DNA of 64,000 nucleotides from contig CM041776.1 in assembly GCA_023374045.1 (NCBI GenBank), positions 139,565,296-139,629,295 of the forward strand, in the 5' to 3' direction. The notes below the pieces were generated by a model. It made no database searches, was not told where the DNA came from, and worked only from the letters and a program-made list of their open reading frames with translations. This stretch comes from Limonium bicolor. Lineage: Eukaryota > Streptophyta > Magnoliopsida > Caryophyllales > Plumbaginaceae. The position numbers and the translations under genes were made by a program. This document shows positions 45,744 through 59,099 of the stretch, piece by piece. Every line of letters starts with the position of its first letter. Position 1 is the first letter of the stretch.

Positions 45744-47585
45744 TTTAATACCCCGAACCTAAAAATGGTGGTTAAATTATTCTAATATGATTATTTAAGG
45801 CCTAATGGTGCCTAAAGAGTATTAGTAAAGAGAATAAAACCAAAAGAAAAGAGAAAATGCGTAAAACGCGAAAAACGGTAAACACGCATTAAAATGAATA
45901 AAGGAGAAATATGATCTCGTTAGGGTTCGAGACGGACTTCTAAGGCTTAATTATGCCTAATTAATATGTGGGAATAATTCCCGAAGAAAACGGATCCAAA
46001 TAATGGATTAAAAATGCTAACGGAGTTTTATAGCACACTTTTCGAGAAAACCCGAAAACGTGACTTTAAGTGGTCAAACAGACCCGTAAAGATTATAGTT
46101 GATTAAATAACTATAAATAAGTATTAATGGAAGCTTAATAACCATTAAAAAAATAAATAAACGGGAAAAATCCGAAAAACGGGCCAGGTGAGTGAATAGT
46201 GCCGAACCGGGTAAAATAACGAGCATTTTCTGTAAGAAAACGAAAAACGCTCCTAGCTTATATTTTGTGTGGGGCCGGTTTTATTGGGATTTAATATCTC
46301 TATCTCACAACAATTAAGTAATCAATTTTCTATTAGTCACAAGATGACAAAAAAATAAAGTAGAGTGTGTGAATAGTGAGGAAGACTTTTAAACCCATCA
46401 CTCTCTGATTCCCCACACTCACGTTTTATTTCTTCCCACCAGAGCCTCCCTTCTTCATTCTCTGTTACGATGGCGATTTGCCTTTCCCCAAGAAGCTCGC
46501 TTCTTCTTCTTCTTCATCTACAAATTCTAAAATAACTCCAAATCGTAAAATAATCCCACCATGAGACTCCTCTCTTCTTGGGGATCACTCTCCAGTTTTT
46601 GAAATTCCAAAAGCTTGCACTCGACTTCCTTAGAGGTAGCTCCGACTGAAGGTCCAAGCTGCTCATTTTGAGCTAAAACAACCCTTTGGTTGTTTGAGGT
46701 AAGAAATAAGTCCAAACCTCTCCATTTCTAGCCTTTCTTTGGTGTCAAAAAAATTCCAACGTTGAACTTCCTTATTCTTCCATGTCCAGCTGTTTCCATT
46801 GGCAAGAAAGGTGCTAGAGTTCTACTTGTTGCTTCTAAACTCTCCATCCAAAGATTCAAAGGTAATCTCCCAATATAAACCCTAAATCAACTCTTGCAAA
46901 TCCTAGGGTTTGATTTGAGAAATCGGGAACTTATTAGCCTTGCTGTGTAACCCTTAGTGTGTGGGGAAAACATGGCCGATTGGACAAGAACAGAGAGGGA
47001 AAGATCAAGAAAGAAAGAGGTGAAGCAAGGAAGAATAAACAAGGGAAAACCCTAAGGTAATTGAACTATCCTTGAATAGGTTTTTACCTTGTCTTGTAGT
47101 AGTTAATCTATCTCGGATGAGAGTTGAGTAGGTTGTTGGGATTGGGATTAAGAAATGAGAATGGTTTTAATGTTATTAAGTGTGGGAATAAGCCTTAAGA
47201 CTAAACTGTTTTATAGGTGAAAACAAGCTGGGAATTAGTGTACTGCTGTAATGATTTTAATGCTTGTTCAAATAGGGAGGAAAAACTGATTTTTGTGAGC
47301 TGATTGATGTGGGGGAAATGCTAACAATGTAGGTAAGTTATGTAAAGAAGGAAGGATTTGAAAACTGCAACAGAAATAAGAATGAGAAAACTGTAACAGA
47401 GGGTAAAATTGCAGTGAAATGAGTTATTTGTAACAGGTCGATGTATAAGTAGTTTAGGTTAGTTTTGAATGCCTAAACAATGTCAAAACATGTTATAATA
47501 TATGTAGGAATATTATGGAAGATATTGGTGGAAGTTTAGAGTTGAAACATAATAAAAAACACATATATTTTACAATACTGCAACT

Positions 47586-47836
47586 TGTCCGGGTTTGCAA
47601 ACAAGTACACAAACCAGGACATGTCAAAAAACACGGCAGAATGTATTTCAGAATGGATGGTCCGGGATTGCAAACCAAGACCTAAACCCGGACCACCCCA
47701 AAATTCCACCCGAGAGGTTTACACAGGTATGGTCCGGGTTTGTAAACCCACCCCTAAACCCGGACCACACAAAAAGTCACCGAGAGCACATTCCAGTATT
47801 GGTCCGGGTTTGTATCCCCGGACACAAACCCGGACC
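47586..47836 (+). repeat. Hairpin array of 5' LTR F (4 units)
   Basis: Units start at 47586, 47659, 47731 and 47801, each GGTCCGGGTTTG...CAAACCCGGACC or a close variant. Same four-unit, roughly 72-bp layout as B1 and A with a different stem sequence. Confidence 0.9.
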
Positions 47837-49050
47837 ACCCCAAAAATTGTACAGAAAGTGTTTTCTTGCATTTTAATGATGGGGAATTGAATGGTAATGA
47901 TGTTTAAAGGTCATTAGGAGTGTAAACAAGTTTGATAAGTGAATGAGATAGTTGTGAGCTTAAGAACACATGAGTAAAACTAAGTTAAAGGGGATAACGG
48001 GGTTAAGTATGGGAGTATTAGTTTTACATGCCGTAACGCTTTGATGTTAATAAAAACATTTGAATGTTATCAGTGGAACAAGTGTGAACCGAGGAATGAG
48101 AGGTCACACGGTAAAGCTAACCCCGGTGAAAGGTATGATTTTCTCATACTCGCGTGCTAACCGAGTTACGTTGATTTGTGTGTTTGTGTGCCGGCTTAAT
48201 TAAGACTAAAGCATGAAAATAATCCCTTGTTTGATTATGTATGCCTTGTTGTATGTTGAATGAGCTAACATACTTGTATGCCGGTGTGGTCTAACATAGA
48301 GTAAAGACCGACTCATAGTGAGTAACGTTTGGCTAGAGACCCATAGATCGGGTCGATGCTTATGATATCGAAAACGTGCAAACACACAAACTATCCGTTA
48401 AAGTATAACGATAACGCAAACATACGAACTCCCTAGAATGTGAGGAGATGTGCGGGTTGAGTAATTACCCGATAACGGTTAGTAAACCATAATGACACAA
48501 CCCACGAAACTAATGAGAGTGGAAAGATAAGTGAACCTCCTTCAAGAGGATTGAAGATAGTTCGAAGATGTGAACTAGTAAAGAAAGTAAAAGCGACCTA
48601 AGGGATTAGTAGCTCCCTCGAGACATGGTCGACCTTCTATATGAGGATTTTGCCCGATATAAGAAAATAACTGCAAGTATGAGTAAGTGAAATGTATGGG
48701 TAACTCTTAAAACCTAAGATTAACCGAACTAAGGTAATGTTCCCAAGTCATTAGAAACATCGAGAGTGATGCTTCTAGACTAATACACATAATATTATTA
48801 TAACTCCGAGAGAGGAGTGTATGGGAATGAGAGCAGTCCGAGAGTAGTCGGACCTAAGTAAAAAGAGATAGGAACTAAGAGAGAGTTCCGTGAGCTAGTT
48901 GAACATTCCCACCATGCTAGACCCGGAGTAGGGTCGAAACCGGGGAAGTAAGACTATGCTTGAGAGCCATGGGTTTTGGCCTAAGTATGTATTCAGAGTA
49001 ACAAGCATGTCGTAGGAGACCTGTAATGTCTCGAGAATCTACAAGAGCTT

Positions 49051-49260
49051 GAGTATGGATAACCCAAGAGTGTGGGTGAGATAATGAGTATAAATAACCC
49101 AAGAGTGTGGGAGAGATAATGAGTATAAATAACCCAAGAGTGTGGGTGAGATAATGAGAATAAGTAACCCGAGAGTGTGGGTGAGTATAGTACGAGTAGC
49201 CCAAGAGAATGGGTGTGTATATGAATAAGTAACCCGAGAGAGCGGGTAGGTATTGAATAA
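49051..49260 (+). repeat. 35-bp tandem repeat in 5' LTR F
   Basis: Units start at 49051, 49086, 49121 and 49156 (GAGTATAAATAACCCAAGAG type), followed by two or three diverged units. Overlapping minus-strand ORFs here are repeat artefacts. Confidence 0.88.
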
Positions 49261-49885
49261 GTAAACAAGGCATAGTGAGGTATAACCCTCAAGGCCTAAG
49301 AGTAAACAGATACAACTAAACAACCTTGTTATGTTAGTTAGGAATTGTGTTCCGTGATTGGATGTAGATTCCTTGAGTATTACACGTACTTATTGTATTC
49401 TATGATGCATGTTGTTTGACTAAAATGAACTCCATGTATATCCGACAAGTGGTCGGCGTACCCCGGTTATCGCGGGGTATGCGAATTTCATATGCAACTT
49501 AAGCTGAGCCCCTAGGGGCAACGTTTTTATTCGCAGGTACACCGAAGACGAAACCGTAAGAGAGTAGGACGGGGTCAGTGATAGCAGGGTAGTTAGATTG
49601 TAATTACTTATGTATTTGATTGAGGTGTAAGTCCGAATATGTTATCGACATCCGTATATTGTAGACTCGGTATAGTAAGAAATGATTTGAGTAAAGTATT
49701 TGTATTGTGTATTCGGTTGTTCCAGTCCATCAGACCGTTACTGTATGTGAAATAGGCCTGGTTAGCCATATGGGTGGCTAACGGCGTTGTATCCCTCTGT
49801 TGTATTAGTGTTCCGCTGCGAGTTTATTGGTAAATTGTGATAGGTTAAGAGGTAATGACGATTAGCAGTTGGGGTGTTACAAAAA

Positions 49886-49897
49886 TGGTATCAGCGC
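49886..49897 (+). other. Primer binding site of element F, tRNA-iMet type
   Basis: TGGTATCAGCGC, one mismatch from TGGTATCAGAGC, five bases after the LTR. TATCGCTCTGATGAC follows, as in A. Confidence 0.85.
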
Positions 49898-52800
49898 AAA
49901 GTATCGCTCTGATGACTGGAAATACCGAGCTTAGGAAATACCGAGTTAGGAATCAGAGCTTAGGGCTATGGGTTGAGTGGTAGCGTGAGAGATGCTAGTT
50001 AGGAACTTCCAGTATGAACTGGATACCTACAATACCAAACCCGCCCTCCAAACCCCCGTATTAAAAGCTTGGGAAAGAACCAGAGAGACGAGGAAACCCG
50101 ATCTGGCAGTTATTAAATATTTTAATATGAACCAGAACCTGTCATGCGGTAGATCCTGAGAACCAGAAACCCCGGAGACGGATCCCGCTGGAACGACAAT
50201 AACCACACTCAATGGCGTGAGGTCGAGAAATCCTAATCCAATGAGACCAGAATCTGTGGCAGCATGGGGCGACATGCTTTGCAGTTGCGAGAACCAAACT
50301 GGCCGAGCGGCAGCAAGGAGAAAACACCAATCGTGCGACAAGACGGACTCATAAGAAATAACGAGAACCGGGACACATGTCTACGGACCGTCATGGCTAT
50401 GTAATACCACTAATGGCTAGTTGAGAGTAGGTGCACCCACCCTGCCACACCCGAAGAAGTTGAAATACTTAACTGGTATAGCTTAGACAGCTACGAGCAA
50501 CTACGGGATATACCCGAATAGGACTACAGAAGTAGTGCCTAAATGACTTAAACCTCGGTAACCACAGTGAAGACGTGGGAACGAGCAACGAGGAACTAAG
50601 TGATTAGGGAACTCCGAGAGTGGAGAAGCAGCTCTAAGGAGTAGTTATCCAACTAAAAGGTCAAGGAAGAGCCGACAAGGCTACCAAATATAACGTGGAC
50701 AATACCGTGACTGGTATGAGTTAACCCAAAAACCGCCTGTACCGCACACTTGCCATGGCAAGGGCAGTATTAATGCGACTGTTAAGAGGCGCTTTGACAA
50801 GCGACCAGTATTTGGCATTTACCTAAAAGGCGGGAGAAGCCAATATGGCAAAACAACCTTAAGAATTATGAAACAAAACCTTGAAAAGGCCTAAAGGCCT
50901 GATCACTGTATGAAGAACATACCAGTCAGCGAGAAGCTGGACTCGGTAAGGTGTAGCCGGCGTTGGTATGCCATGAAGAATTTATTTTCAACTCAAAATT
51001 TTCTTTCAAAATGTAAGATTTCCCAAAAACCCCCAAATTTCAAACCAAACCAAAGAACCACGGTAAGTTATCATAGAATGATACAAGAGGAGTTGGCAAC
51101 AGAATACTTCACCTAGGCGTGTGACCGACACTACAGTGTACTAAACGAGACATGGGACGACCGCACTCCGAAGGAGCTTGCGGACCTGACAGACCAGTTA
51201 TGAGTTAGTCGGGTAAGTGGTAATGTATCAATAAGATACTCCATGTATGTATACAAGTAGAGTACGAAACACGAGAAGTAGCCACTCCATACTACGGACG
51301 AAAGAGCCAACTCAAACCATGATATTTAGACACCTCGAATGATCGAAGAACACAATGAAGCTTACCAAGACAAGGGAGTTAAGAACCCAGTAAGGTGGCA
51401 AACCTAAGGATATAGCACTAATAAGTGCGAGAAGCACAGAGTAATGAGCATAGACATTGGATACGTCTTAGAAAACGAGGAGGAAATACCTAATAACTGG
51501 AATGTATATCAGCGTAAGTAATATGGCGAAAGCCTAAAATGAATATATTAATGTTCGATAACGGGATAGAGTTCCTATAGTATACTTCACTGAAGAGAAT
51601 GACAACCTGACCAAGAAGGTAAAGGAAAAGTACCAAGGATCTACCCAATAATGGGAGATACTACAACCCTAACGGGATAGTTCAAACTATATGCAACTGC
51701 ATGACGGTGTAAGGAACTGAACACACCCATGAATTCAGGCCAGATGTGATGGCATAACTCAGTAACACCCAGAAGCAATCCGTGAAGGGTGCCGGAGTCA
51801 ACAGTAGTTGAACGAAACATCGTGTTGAGAACATCAGTATAAACTGAACACTCGGGTAGAACCAGAAGGGATACAAAAGGGCCTTCCATGTACGGAAGTG
51901 TGATGAGACAACCATATCAAAGAGCCCAGAAATACCTCCTAACCATTTAATGGCATACGGAGAAGAAGAAACCTATATAAACAGCCTGCATGGAGCATGG
52001 CGAGGCAATGTGGCTTGTAAGCCGGAAAACCAACTACAATTTGTAGATCCAAACGTTGTAAACTTATGCATAAAGGCATAAAAAGGAATCGTGGTAATGG
52101 AACCACTACCTTAGAGTGGGGATACCACTTGTTATTATGGGGCCTATGGAGCGGCAATTGCGTGAATCCTCCAGAGAAAGGCTACCACCTATGTATGTAA
52201 TGTGAAACCGTTAAAGCGGTGTAATAAAACCTGAGCATGTGTATATTTCCAAGGAGTATTTGAAATCAAATAGTCTGTAGAAAGGCTTGATAGTAATGGA
52301 AGGAAACCGATAGATTAGTCGGATGAGTAGTGAACACGGCATGTGTGCAATATGAACTGCAGAGTAAGCAGTGCGCAAGTGCGCAGAGAGATTTAAAAGA
52401 GTAGCGTATTTCATTGAGCCAAGTAAATGGCAAGCCATTGTGTGAATGGCGGGAGTATATGAGCGGAAGCTAAAGTAGTAGCGGATGCCATGTAAACAAA
52501 TGTTGTTTAATGAGTAAGAACATGGTACGCAGCAAGCGACCATCGTAAGAGTATAATCAGATAATGATATGAAGCTGATAAGAAGTGCGATAAAGAAGAC
52601 ATGTTCATTCCTATCTCATGAGAGATTTACTGTCAAGGGTTTACGCTTCTGCACTCTGTATGACTGAGTGTTTTGGTATTGCACTTGTGCGGTAATGATC
52701 GAGTGGGAGAGCCAGGAATTGAGAAATGTCAACGAAGCCTGTTGAGCGAGAATCTAAAGAAATAACCGTGCGGCCTTTGGCCAAAGATGCACGAAGAATG

Positions 52801-54843
52801 TGGGTTGTAACCCACAGGTCCCAGGACCGATGAAAGGTTAATGCAGAGTAGTATGAAGGAGGAATTTTTGTACAGAAATAAATGAATAAACATGATTGAG
52901 AAGCACTATTAAACGAGGAAGCACTACATACTGAGTAGTAGCTTGATCTCAACCGACAATAAGTCAGAAAAAGTAAGTGAATAATCACGAAGGTATATAG
53001 AGTTATACGAAATAGATTTCTAGAGAACTGGAGAGAAAACATATAACTCATCGAATTCGCATACGGTAAGAGATACCTAGCGACGATTGAGAAACCTTTA
53101 TTCCTAAGTCAAAAAGGGATAAAAGGGAGTGGATAATACATTAAGAATATGAAAAGAGCGAGTTAAGCTCTAGTTATCAGGTCACGCAGCAAAAGCTAGT
53201 GGGCCGTAATTCACAGGTTAAGTATACCTAGCGATTGTGGGTAATTGGCTAATCCTAAACGCCTGAAGCCTTAGAGGCTAGAACCGAACCTGGTTATGAG
53301 TTAATTAACCATATTGAAGTTAAAACACTTCATGATACCCGAATTAGTGAACCAATGTTCAATAATAACATATGGTCTGTTATGCGGGCGTAACCCCTTT
53401 TAAGAGGGGTAGGGCGAGAAACCGCTTAGAGTATGTTTACGTATAGGTGCGTAAACTACTATGTGCATGGCACAAAAGAAATTATTTTGATGGTTGGAAC
53501 TCATGTTACATAAACATGTGTACCCATCCATTGTGTAAGTATAAGTATTGTGCATGAGAGATGCAAGTAACGAGTATATAATATTTATGAAAAGAGGAGT
53601 AGAGAGACTCTTGGGGAATGGAATCCCTTTAGTATTTGTCTATTGAGATTAGACGTGAGATATGACGAGTACGAATCGGTATGAAACTGATGTGTAACCT
53701 AGAAGGGAGTGAGTTCCCTAGGTGATTGTATTTGAGAATGATTGATGGAGTGAGTTCCATCCTTTGGAGTTGGATGCTGTGTGTTTTAAATTGAGTAACA
53801 ATTTGAGGAAAAGAGGCCATAAGTATGGAATACCTAGGTAAAGTAGTGAAGCAATGAGAATGACAAATGACCTAAGTACTAGGAACTGGAGATTAATTAA
53901 AATGGATTGTTTTATGAATATGACTAGAAAGAGTAAAAGATATAAAACGAAAATGTTTGACTATCTGCTTGTTTGAAACTGACGTGGGAGATGGAACTTG
54001 ATCTGCTAGCGATCAAGGGAAAACGAACACAAATTGGGGTGGAAGGATAGTTCAACACTGATGCTGATCACATCAGGGTTGGATGATTCTTGAAGCTCCC
54101 TATAAGTGCTCACAAGTAATCACGCTAAGAAAAGATGCAGCTACCATAAACCGAACTTGGAGTGGTGTGATGTTTTGAAAGGAATTTTCAAACAGAATTT
54201 GAAAAGGGATTTTCTTGAAGTATGAAGATGGAAATGAAAACTGGGTTTTAAACCGCTATCACCCGCCGATGGCTACGGCCTTAAGTCTTGATGACCGGTA
54301 GAACGGTGGGCGTGTATTAGTTTTGAAACCATTGCACCGTACGTGCGGCGGTCCTAAGTGACTGGTTGGGGCGATGACAGTGTGTGATTTTTCCAAAGGC
54401 AGCGGGACAGGGAGAGTACCCTGAGACGATCATGTGTTGAGTGAGTCAACCAGAGTGCTTGAGGATATATATATGTGTAACGTTTTGATCAGAACCGAAG
54501 GGACCGTGGGCCAGAGAGAGTAAGTGCCCAGTAGTCATTAAACGGCCGTGGACCAGAGAGCATAAGTGTCCAATGTGACCGGTACCTGAGGGATCAGTAG
54601 TGTATTACTCAATATGGATTCGAGGATCGTAGTGCCTTCTTGTCTTTAGACCGATTCCATGGAGAGAATACAAAGAGTATTTTTTTTATTTCTATACATG
54701 CTATGATTTGCGTGTGGTATGTGTAGTGTGAAATGAGAATGACATGTGAAGTCTGTAAGGTTGTACGTGTATTATAACCTTGGCATAGTACGCCCATGAG
54801 AGTAACGAGATTAGATTCACCAACTTTGAGGGCAAAGTTCCTT
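49898..54843 (+). other. Internal region of element F, non-coding
   Basis: No ORF above 136 codons and no retroelement domain recognised in any frame. The right half shares conserved blocks with the internal remnant of element B (52768, 52950, 53190, 54006-54139). A GAGGGGTAGGGCG tract near 53404 parallels the upstream second PPT of A and B. The GAGATT/CCAGAGAG text near 54500-54570 is a short two-copy repeat. Confidence 0.75.
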
Positions 54844-54856
54844 AAGGGGGGTAGAT
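54844..54856 (+). other. Polypurine tract of element F
   Basis: AAGGGGGGTAGAT before TTTAATACCCC, with GAGGGCAAAGTTCCTT upstream. Confidence 0.88.
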
Positions 54857-56757
54857 TTTAATACCCCGGACCTAAAAATGGTCGTTAAATTATTCTAATA
54901 CGATTATTTAAGGCCTAATGGTGCCTAAAGAGTATTAGTAAAGAGAATAAAACCAAAAGAAAAGAGAAAATGCGTAAAACGCGAAAAACGCTAAAACACG
55001 CATTAAAATGAATAAAGGAGAAATATGATCTCGTTAGGGTCCGAGATGGACTCCTAAGGCTTAATTATGCCTAATTAATATGTGGGAATAATTCCCGAAG
55101 AAAACGGATCCAAATAATGGATTAAAAATGCTAACGGAGTTTTATAGCACGCTTTTCGAGAAAACCCGAAAACGTGACTTTAAGTGGTCAAACGGACCCG
55201 TAAAGATTATAGTTGATTAAATAACTATAAATAAGTATTAATGGAAGCTTAATAAACATTAAAAAAATAAAGAAACGGGAAAAATCCGAAAAACGGGCCC
55301 GGTGAGTGAATAGTGCCGAACCGGGTAAAATAACGAGCATTTTCTGTAAGAAAACGAAAAATGCTCCCAGCTTATATTTTGTGTGGGGCCGGTTTTATTG
55401 GGATTTAATATCTCTATCTCACAACAATTAAGTAATCAATTTTCTATTAGTCACAAGATGACAAAAAAATAAAGTAGAGTGTATGAATAGTGAGGAAGAC
55501 TTTTAAACCCATCCCTCTCTCTGATTCCCCACACTCACGTTTTATTTCTTCCCACCAGAGCCTCCCTTCTTCATTCTCTGTTACGATGGTGATTTTCCCT
55601 TCCCCAAGCAGCTCGCTTCTTCTTCATCTTCATCTACAAATTCTAAAACAACTCCAAATCGTAAAATAATCCCACCATGAGACTCCTCTCTTCTTGGGGA
55701 TCACTCTCCAGTTTTCAAAATTCCAAAAGCTTGCACTCGACCTCCTTAGAGGTAGCTCCGACTGAAGGTCCAAGCTGCTCATTTTGAGCTAAAACAACCC
55801 TTTGGTTGTTTGAGGTAAGAAATAAGTCCAAACCTTTCCATTTCTAGCTTTTCTTTGGTGTCAAAAAAATTCCAACGTTGAACTTCCTTATTCTTCCATG
55901 TCCAGCCATTTCCATTGGCAAGAAAGGTGCTAGAGTTCTACTTGTTGCTTCTAAACTGTCCATCCAAAGATTCAAAGGTAATCTCCCAATATAAACCCTA
56001 AATCAACTCTTGCAAATCCAAGGGTTTGATTTGAGAAATCGGGAACTTATTAGCCTTGCTGTGTAACCCTTAGTGTGTGGGGAAAACATGCCCTATTGGA
56101 CAAGAACATAGAGGGAAAGATCAAGAAAGAAAGAGGTGAAGCAAGGAAGAATAAACAAGGGAAAACCCTAAGGTAATTGAACTATCCTTGAATAGGTTTT
56201 TACCTTGTCTTGTAGTAGTTAATCTATCTCGGATGAGAGTTGAGTAGGTTGTTGGGATTGGGATTAAGAAATGAGAATGGTTTTAATGTTATTAAGTGGG
56301 AATAAGCCTTAAGACTAAACTGTTACATAGGTGAAAACAAGCTGGGAATTAGTGTACTGCTGTAATGATTTTAATGCTTGTTCAAATAGGGAGGAAAAAC
56401 TGATTTTTGTGAGCTGATTGATGTGGGGGAAATGCTAAGAATGTAGGTAAGTTATGTCAAAATTGGTTTAGGAAACTATGGGCTTGAGTGTGTTAATACG
56501 TGGAGTTGAAATGGAAAGAAAGGAAGGATTTGAAAACTGCAATAGAAATAAGAATGAGAAAACTGTAACAGAGGGCAAAATTGTAGTGAAATGAGTTATT
56601 TGTAACAGGTCGATGTATAAGTAGTTTAGGTTAGTTTTGAATGCCTAAACAATGTCAAAACATGTTATAATATATGTAGGAATATTATGGAAGAGATAGG
56701 TGGAAGTTTAGAGTTGAAACATAATCAAAAACACATATATTTTACAATACTGCAACT

Positions 56758-57010
56758 TGTCCGGGTTTGCAAACAAGTACACAAACCCGGACATGTAAAA
56801 AAACACAGCAGAATGTATTTCAGAATGGATGGTCCGGGTTTGCAAACCAAGACCTAAACCCGGACCACCCCAAAATTCCACCCGAGAGGTTTACACAGGT
56901 ATGGTCCGGGTTCGTAAACCCACCCCTAAACCCGGACCACACACAAAAGACACCCGAGAGCACATTCCAGTATTGGTCCGGGTTTGTATCCCCGGACACA
57001 AACCCGGACC
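56758..57010 (+). repeat. Hairpin array of 3' LTR F
   Basis: Same four GGTCCGGGTTTG...AAACCCGGACC units as the 5' LTR. The first unit here is better paired (CCCGGAC) than in the 5' LTR (CCAGGAC). Confidence 0.9.
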
Positions 57011-58255
57011 ACCCCAAAAATTGTACAGAAAGTGTTTTCTTGCATTTTAATGATGGGAATTGAATGGTAATGATAGTATAAGGTAATTAGGACATGAATA
57101 ATGATGTTTAAAGGTCATTAGGATTGTAAACAAGGTTGATAAGTGAATGAGATAGTTGTGAGCTTAAGAACACATGAGTAAAACTAAGTTAAAAGGGATA
57201 ACGGGGTTAAGTACGGGAGTATTAGTTTTACATGTCGTAACGCTTTGATGTTAATAAAAACATTTGAATGTTATCAGTGGAACAAGTGTGAACCGAGGAA
57301 TGAGAGGTCACACGGTAAAGCTAACCCCGGTGAAAGGTATGATTTTCTCATACTCCGCGTGCTAACCGAGTTACGTTGATTTGTGTGTTTGTGTGCCGGC
57401 TTAATTAAGACTAAAGCATGAAAATAATCCCTTGTTTGATTATGTATGCCTTGTTGTATGTTGAATGAGCTAACATACTTGTATGCCGGTGTGGTCTAAC
57501 ATAGAGTAAAGACCGACTCATAGTGAGTAACGTTTGGCTAGAGACCCATAGATCGGGTCGATGCTTATGATATCGAAAACGTGCAAACACACAAACTATC
57601 CGTTAAAGTATAACGATAACGCAAACATACGAACTCCCTAGAATGTGAGGAGATGTGCGGGTTGGGTAATTACCCGATAACGGTTAGTAAACCATAATGA
57701 CACAACCCACGAAACTAATGAGAGTGGAAAGATAAATGAACCTCCTTCAAGAGGATTGAAGATAGTTCAAAGATGTGAAATAGTAAAGAAGGTAAAAGCG
57801 ACCTAAGGGATTAGTAGCTCCCTCGAGACATGGTCGACCTCCTATATGAGGATTTTGCCCGATATAAGAAAATAACCGCAAGTATGAGTAAGTGAAATGT
57901 ATGGGTAACTATTAAAACCTAAGATTAACCGAACTAAGGTAATGTTCCCAAGTCATTAGAAACATCGAGAGTGATGCTTCTAGACTAATACACATAATAT
58001 TATTATAACTCTGAGAGAGGAGTGTATGGGAATGAGAGTAGTCCGAGAGTAGTCGGACCTAAGTAAAAAGAGATAGGAACTAAGAGAGAGTTCCGTGAGC
58101 TAGTTGAACCTTCCCACCATGCTAGACCCGGAGTAGAGTCGAAACCGGGGAAGTAAGACTATGCTTGAGAGCCATGGGTTTTGGCCTAAGTATGTATTCA
58201 GAGTAACAAGCGTGTCGTAGGAGACCTGTAGTGTCTCGAGAATCTACAAGAGCTT

Positions 58256-58470
58256 GAGTATGAATAACCCAAGAGTGTGGGTGAGATAATGAGTATAAAT
58301 AACCCAAGAGTGTGGGTGAGATAATGAGTATAAATAACCCAAGAGTGTGGGTGAGATAATGAGAATAAGTAACCCGAGAGTGTGGGTGAGTATAGTACGA
58401 GTAGCCCAAGAGAATGGGTGTGTATATGAATAAGTAACCCGAGAGAGCGGGTGAGGTATTGAATAAGTAA
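58256..58470 (+). repeat. 35-bp tandem repeat in 3' LTR F
   Basis: Same repeat as 49051-49260 with equal unit count. Confidence 0.85.
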
Positions 58471-59094
58471 ACAAGGCATAGTGAGGTATAACCCTCAAGG
58501 CCTAAGAGTAAACAGATACAACTAACAACCTTGTTATGTTAGTTAGGAATTGTGTTCCGTGATTGGATGTAGATTCCTTGAGTATTACACGTACTTATTG
58601 TATTGCTATGATGCATGTTGTTTGACTAAAATGAACTCCATGTATATCCGACAAGTGGTCGGCGTACCCCGGTTAGCGCTCGGGGTATGCGAATTTCATA
58701 TGCAGCTTTAAGCTGAGCCCCTAGGGGCAACGTTTTATTCGCAGGTACACCGAAGACGAAACCGTACGAGAGTAGGACGGGGTCAGTGATAGCATGGGTA
58801 GTTAGATTGTAATTACTTATGTATTTGATTGAGGTGTAAGTCCGAATATGTTATCGGCATCCGTATATTGTAGACTCGGTATAGTAAGAAATGATTTGAG
58901 TAAAGTATTTGTATTGTGTATTCGGTTGTTCCAGTCCATCAGACCGTTACTGTATGTGAAATAGGCCTGGTTAGCCATATGGGTGGCTAACGGTGTTGTA
59001 TCACCCTCTGTTGTATTAGTGTTCCGCTGCGAGTTTATTGGTAAATTGTGACAGGTTAAGAGGTAATGACGAGATTAGCAGTTGGGGTGTTACA

Positions 59095-59099
59095 GTAAG
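59095..59099. repeat. Target site duplication, right, of element F
   Basis: GTAAG, matching 45739-45743. Confidence 0.92.

Larger units (their letters stand above)
45744..49881 (+). repeat. 5' LTR of element F
   Basis: 4138 bp, starting TTTAATACCCC and ending GGGGTGTTACA. Includes a donor (TTGAG|GTAAGA) at 46699, hairpin array 47586-47836, 35-bp tandem repeat 49051-49260, a CCCCTAGGGG hairpin with acceptor TTTTTATTCGCAG ending 49536 and a terminal stem-loop 49761-49782. It lacks about 64 bp (near 47340) and about 32 bp (near 47895) present in the 3' LTR. Confidence 0.92.
45744..59094 (+). mobile_element. LARD-like non-coding LTR retrotransposon F
   Basis: Complete: LTR 45744-49881, PBS, internal region without coding capacity, PPT, LTR 54857-59094, flanked by GTAAG on both sides. 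LTRs over 4 kb with a non-coding internal region of about 5 kb match the definition of large retrotransposon derivatives (LARDs). The LTRs are highly similar, so it moved recently, presumably using proteins from an autonomous relative; PBS type and LTR motifs point to a Tekay-like partner such as A. This last point is inference. Confidence 0.9.
54857..59094 (+). repeat. 3' LTR of element F
   Basis: 4238 bp, TTTAATACCCC...GGGGTGTTACA. Hairpin array 56758-57010, 35-bp repeat 58256-58470, terminal stem-loop 58970-58991. The extra segments near 56455-56519 and 57075-57105 explain the 100-bp length difference from the 5' LTR. Confidence 0.92.

Noticed and set aside
47585..47890. Plus-strand ORFs with repeated KPGPP/NPDHPK text
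   Set aside because: Product of the hairpin array in LTR F; repeated in the other LTR only because the DNA repeats.
48917..49323. Overlapping minus-strand hydrophobic ORFs of about 100 codons (LGLLILIISPTLLG repeats)
   Set aside because: They arise from reading the 35-bp tandem repeat in LTR F; frames differ between units and there is no other coding support.
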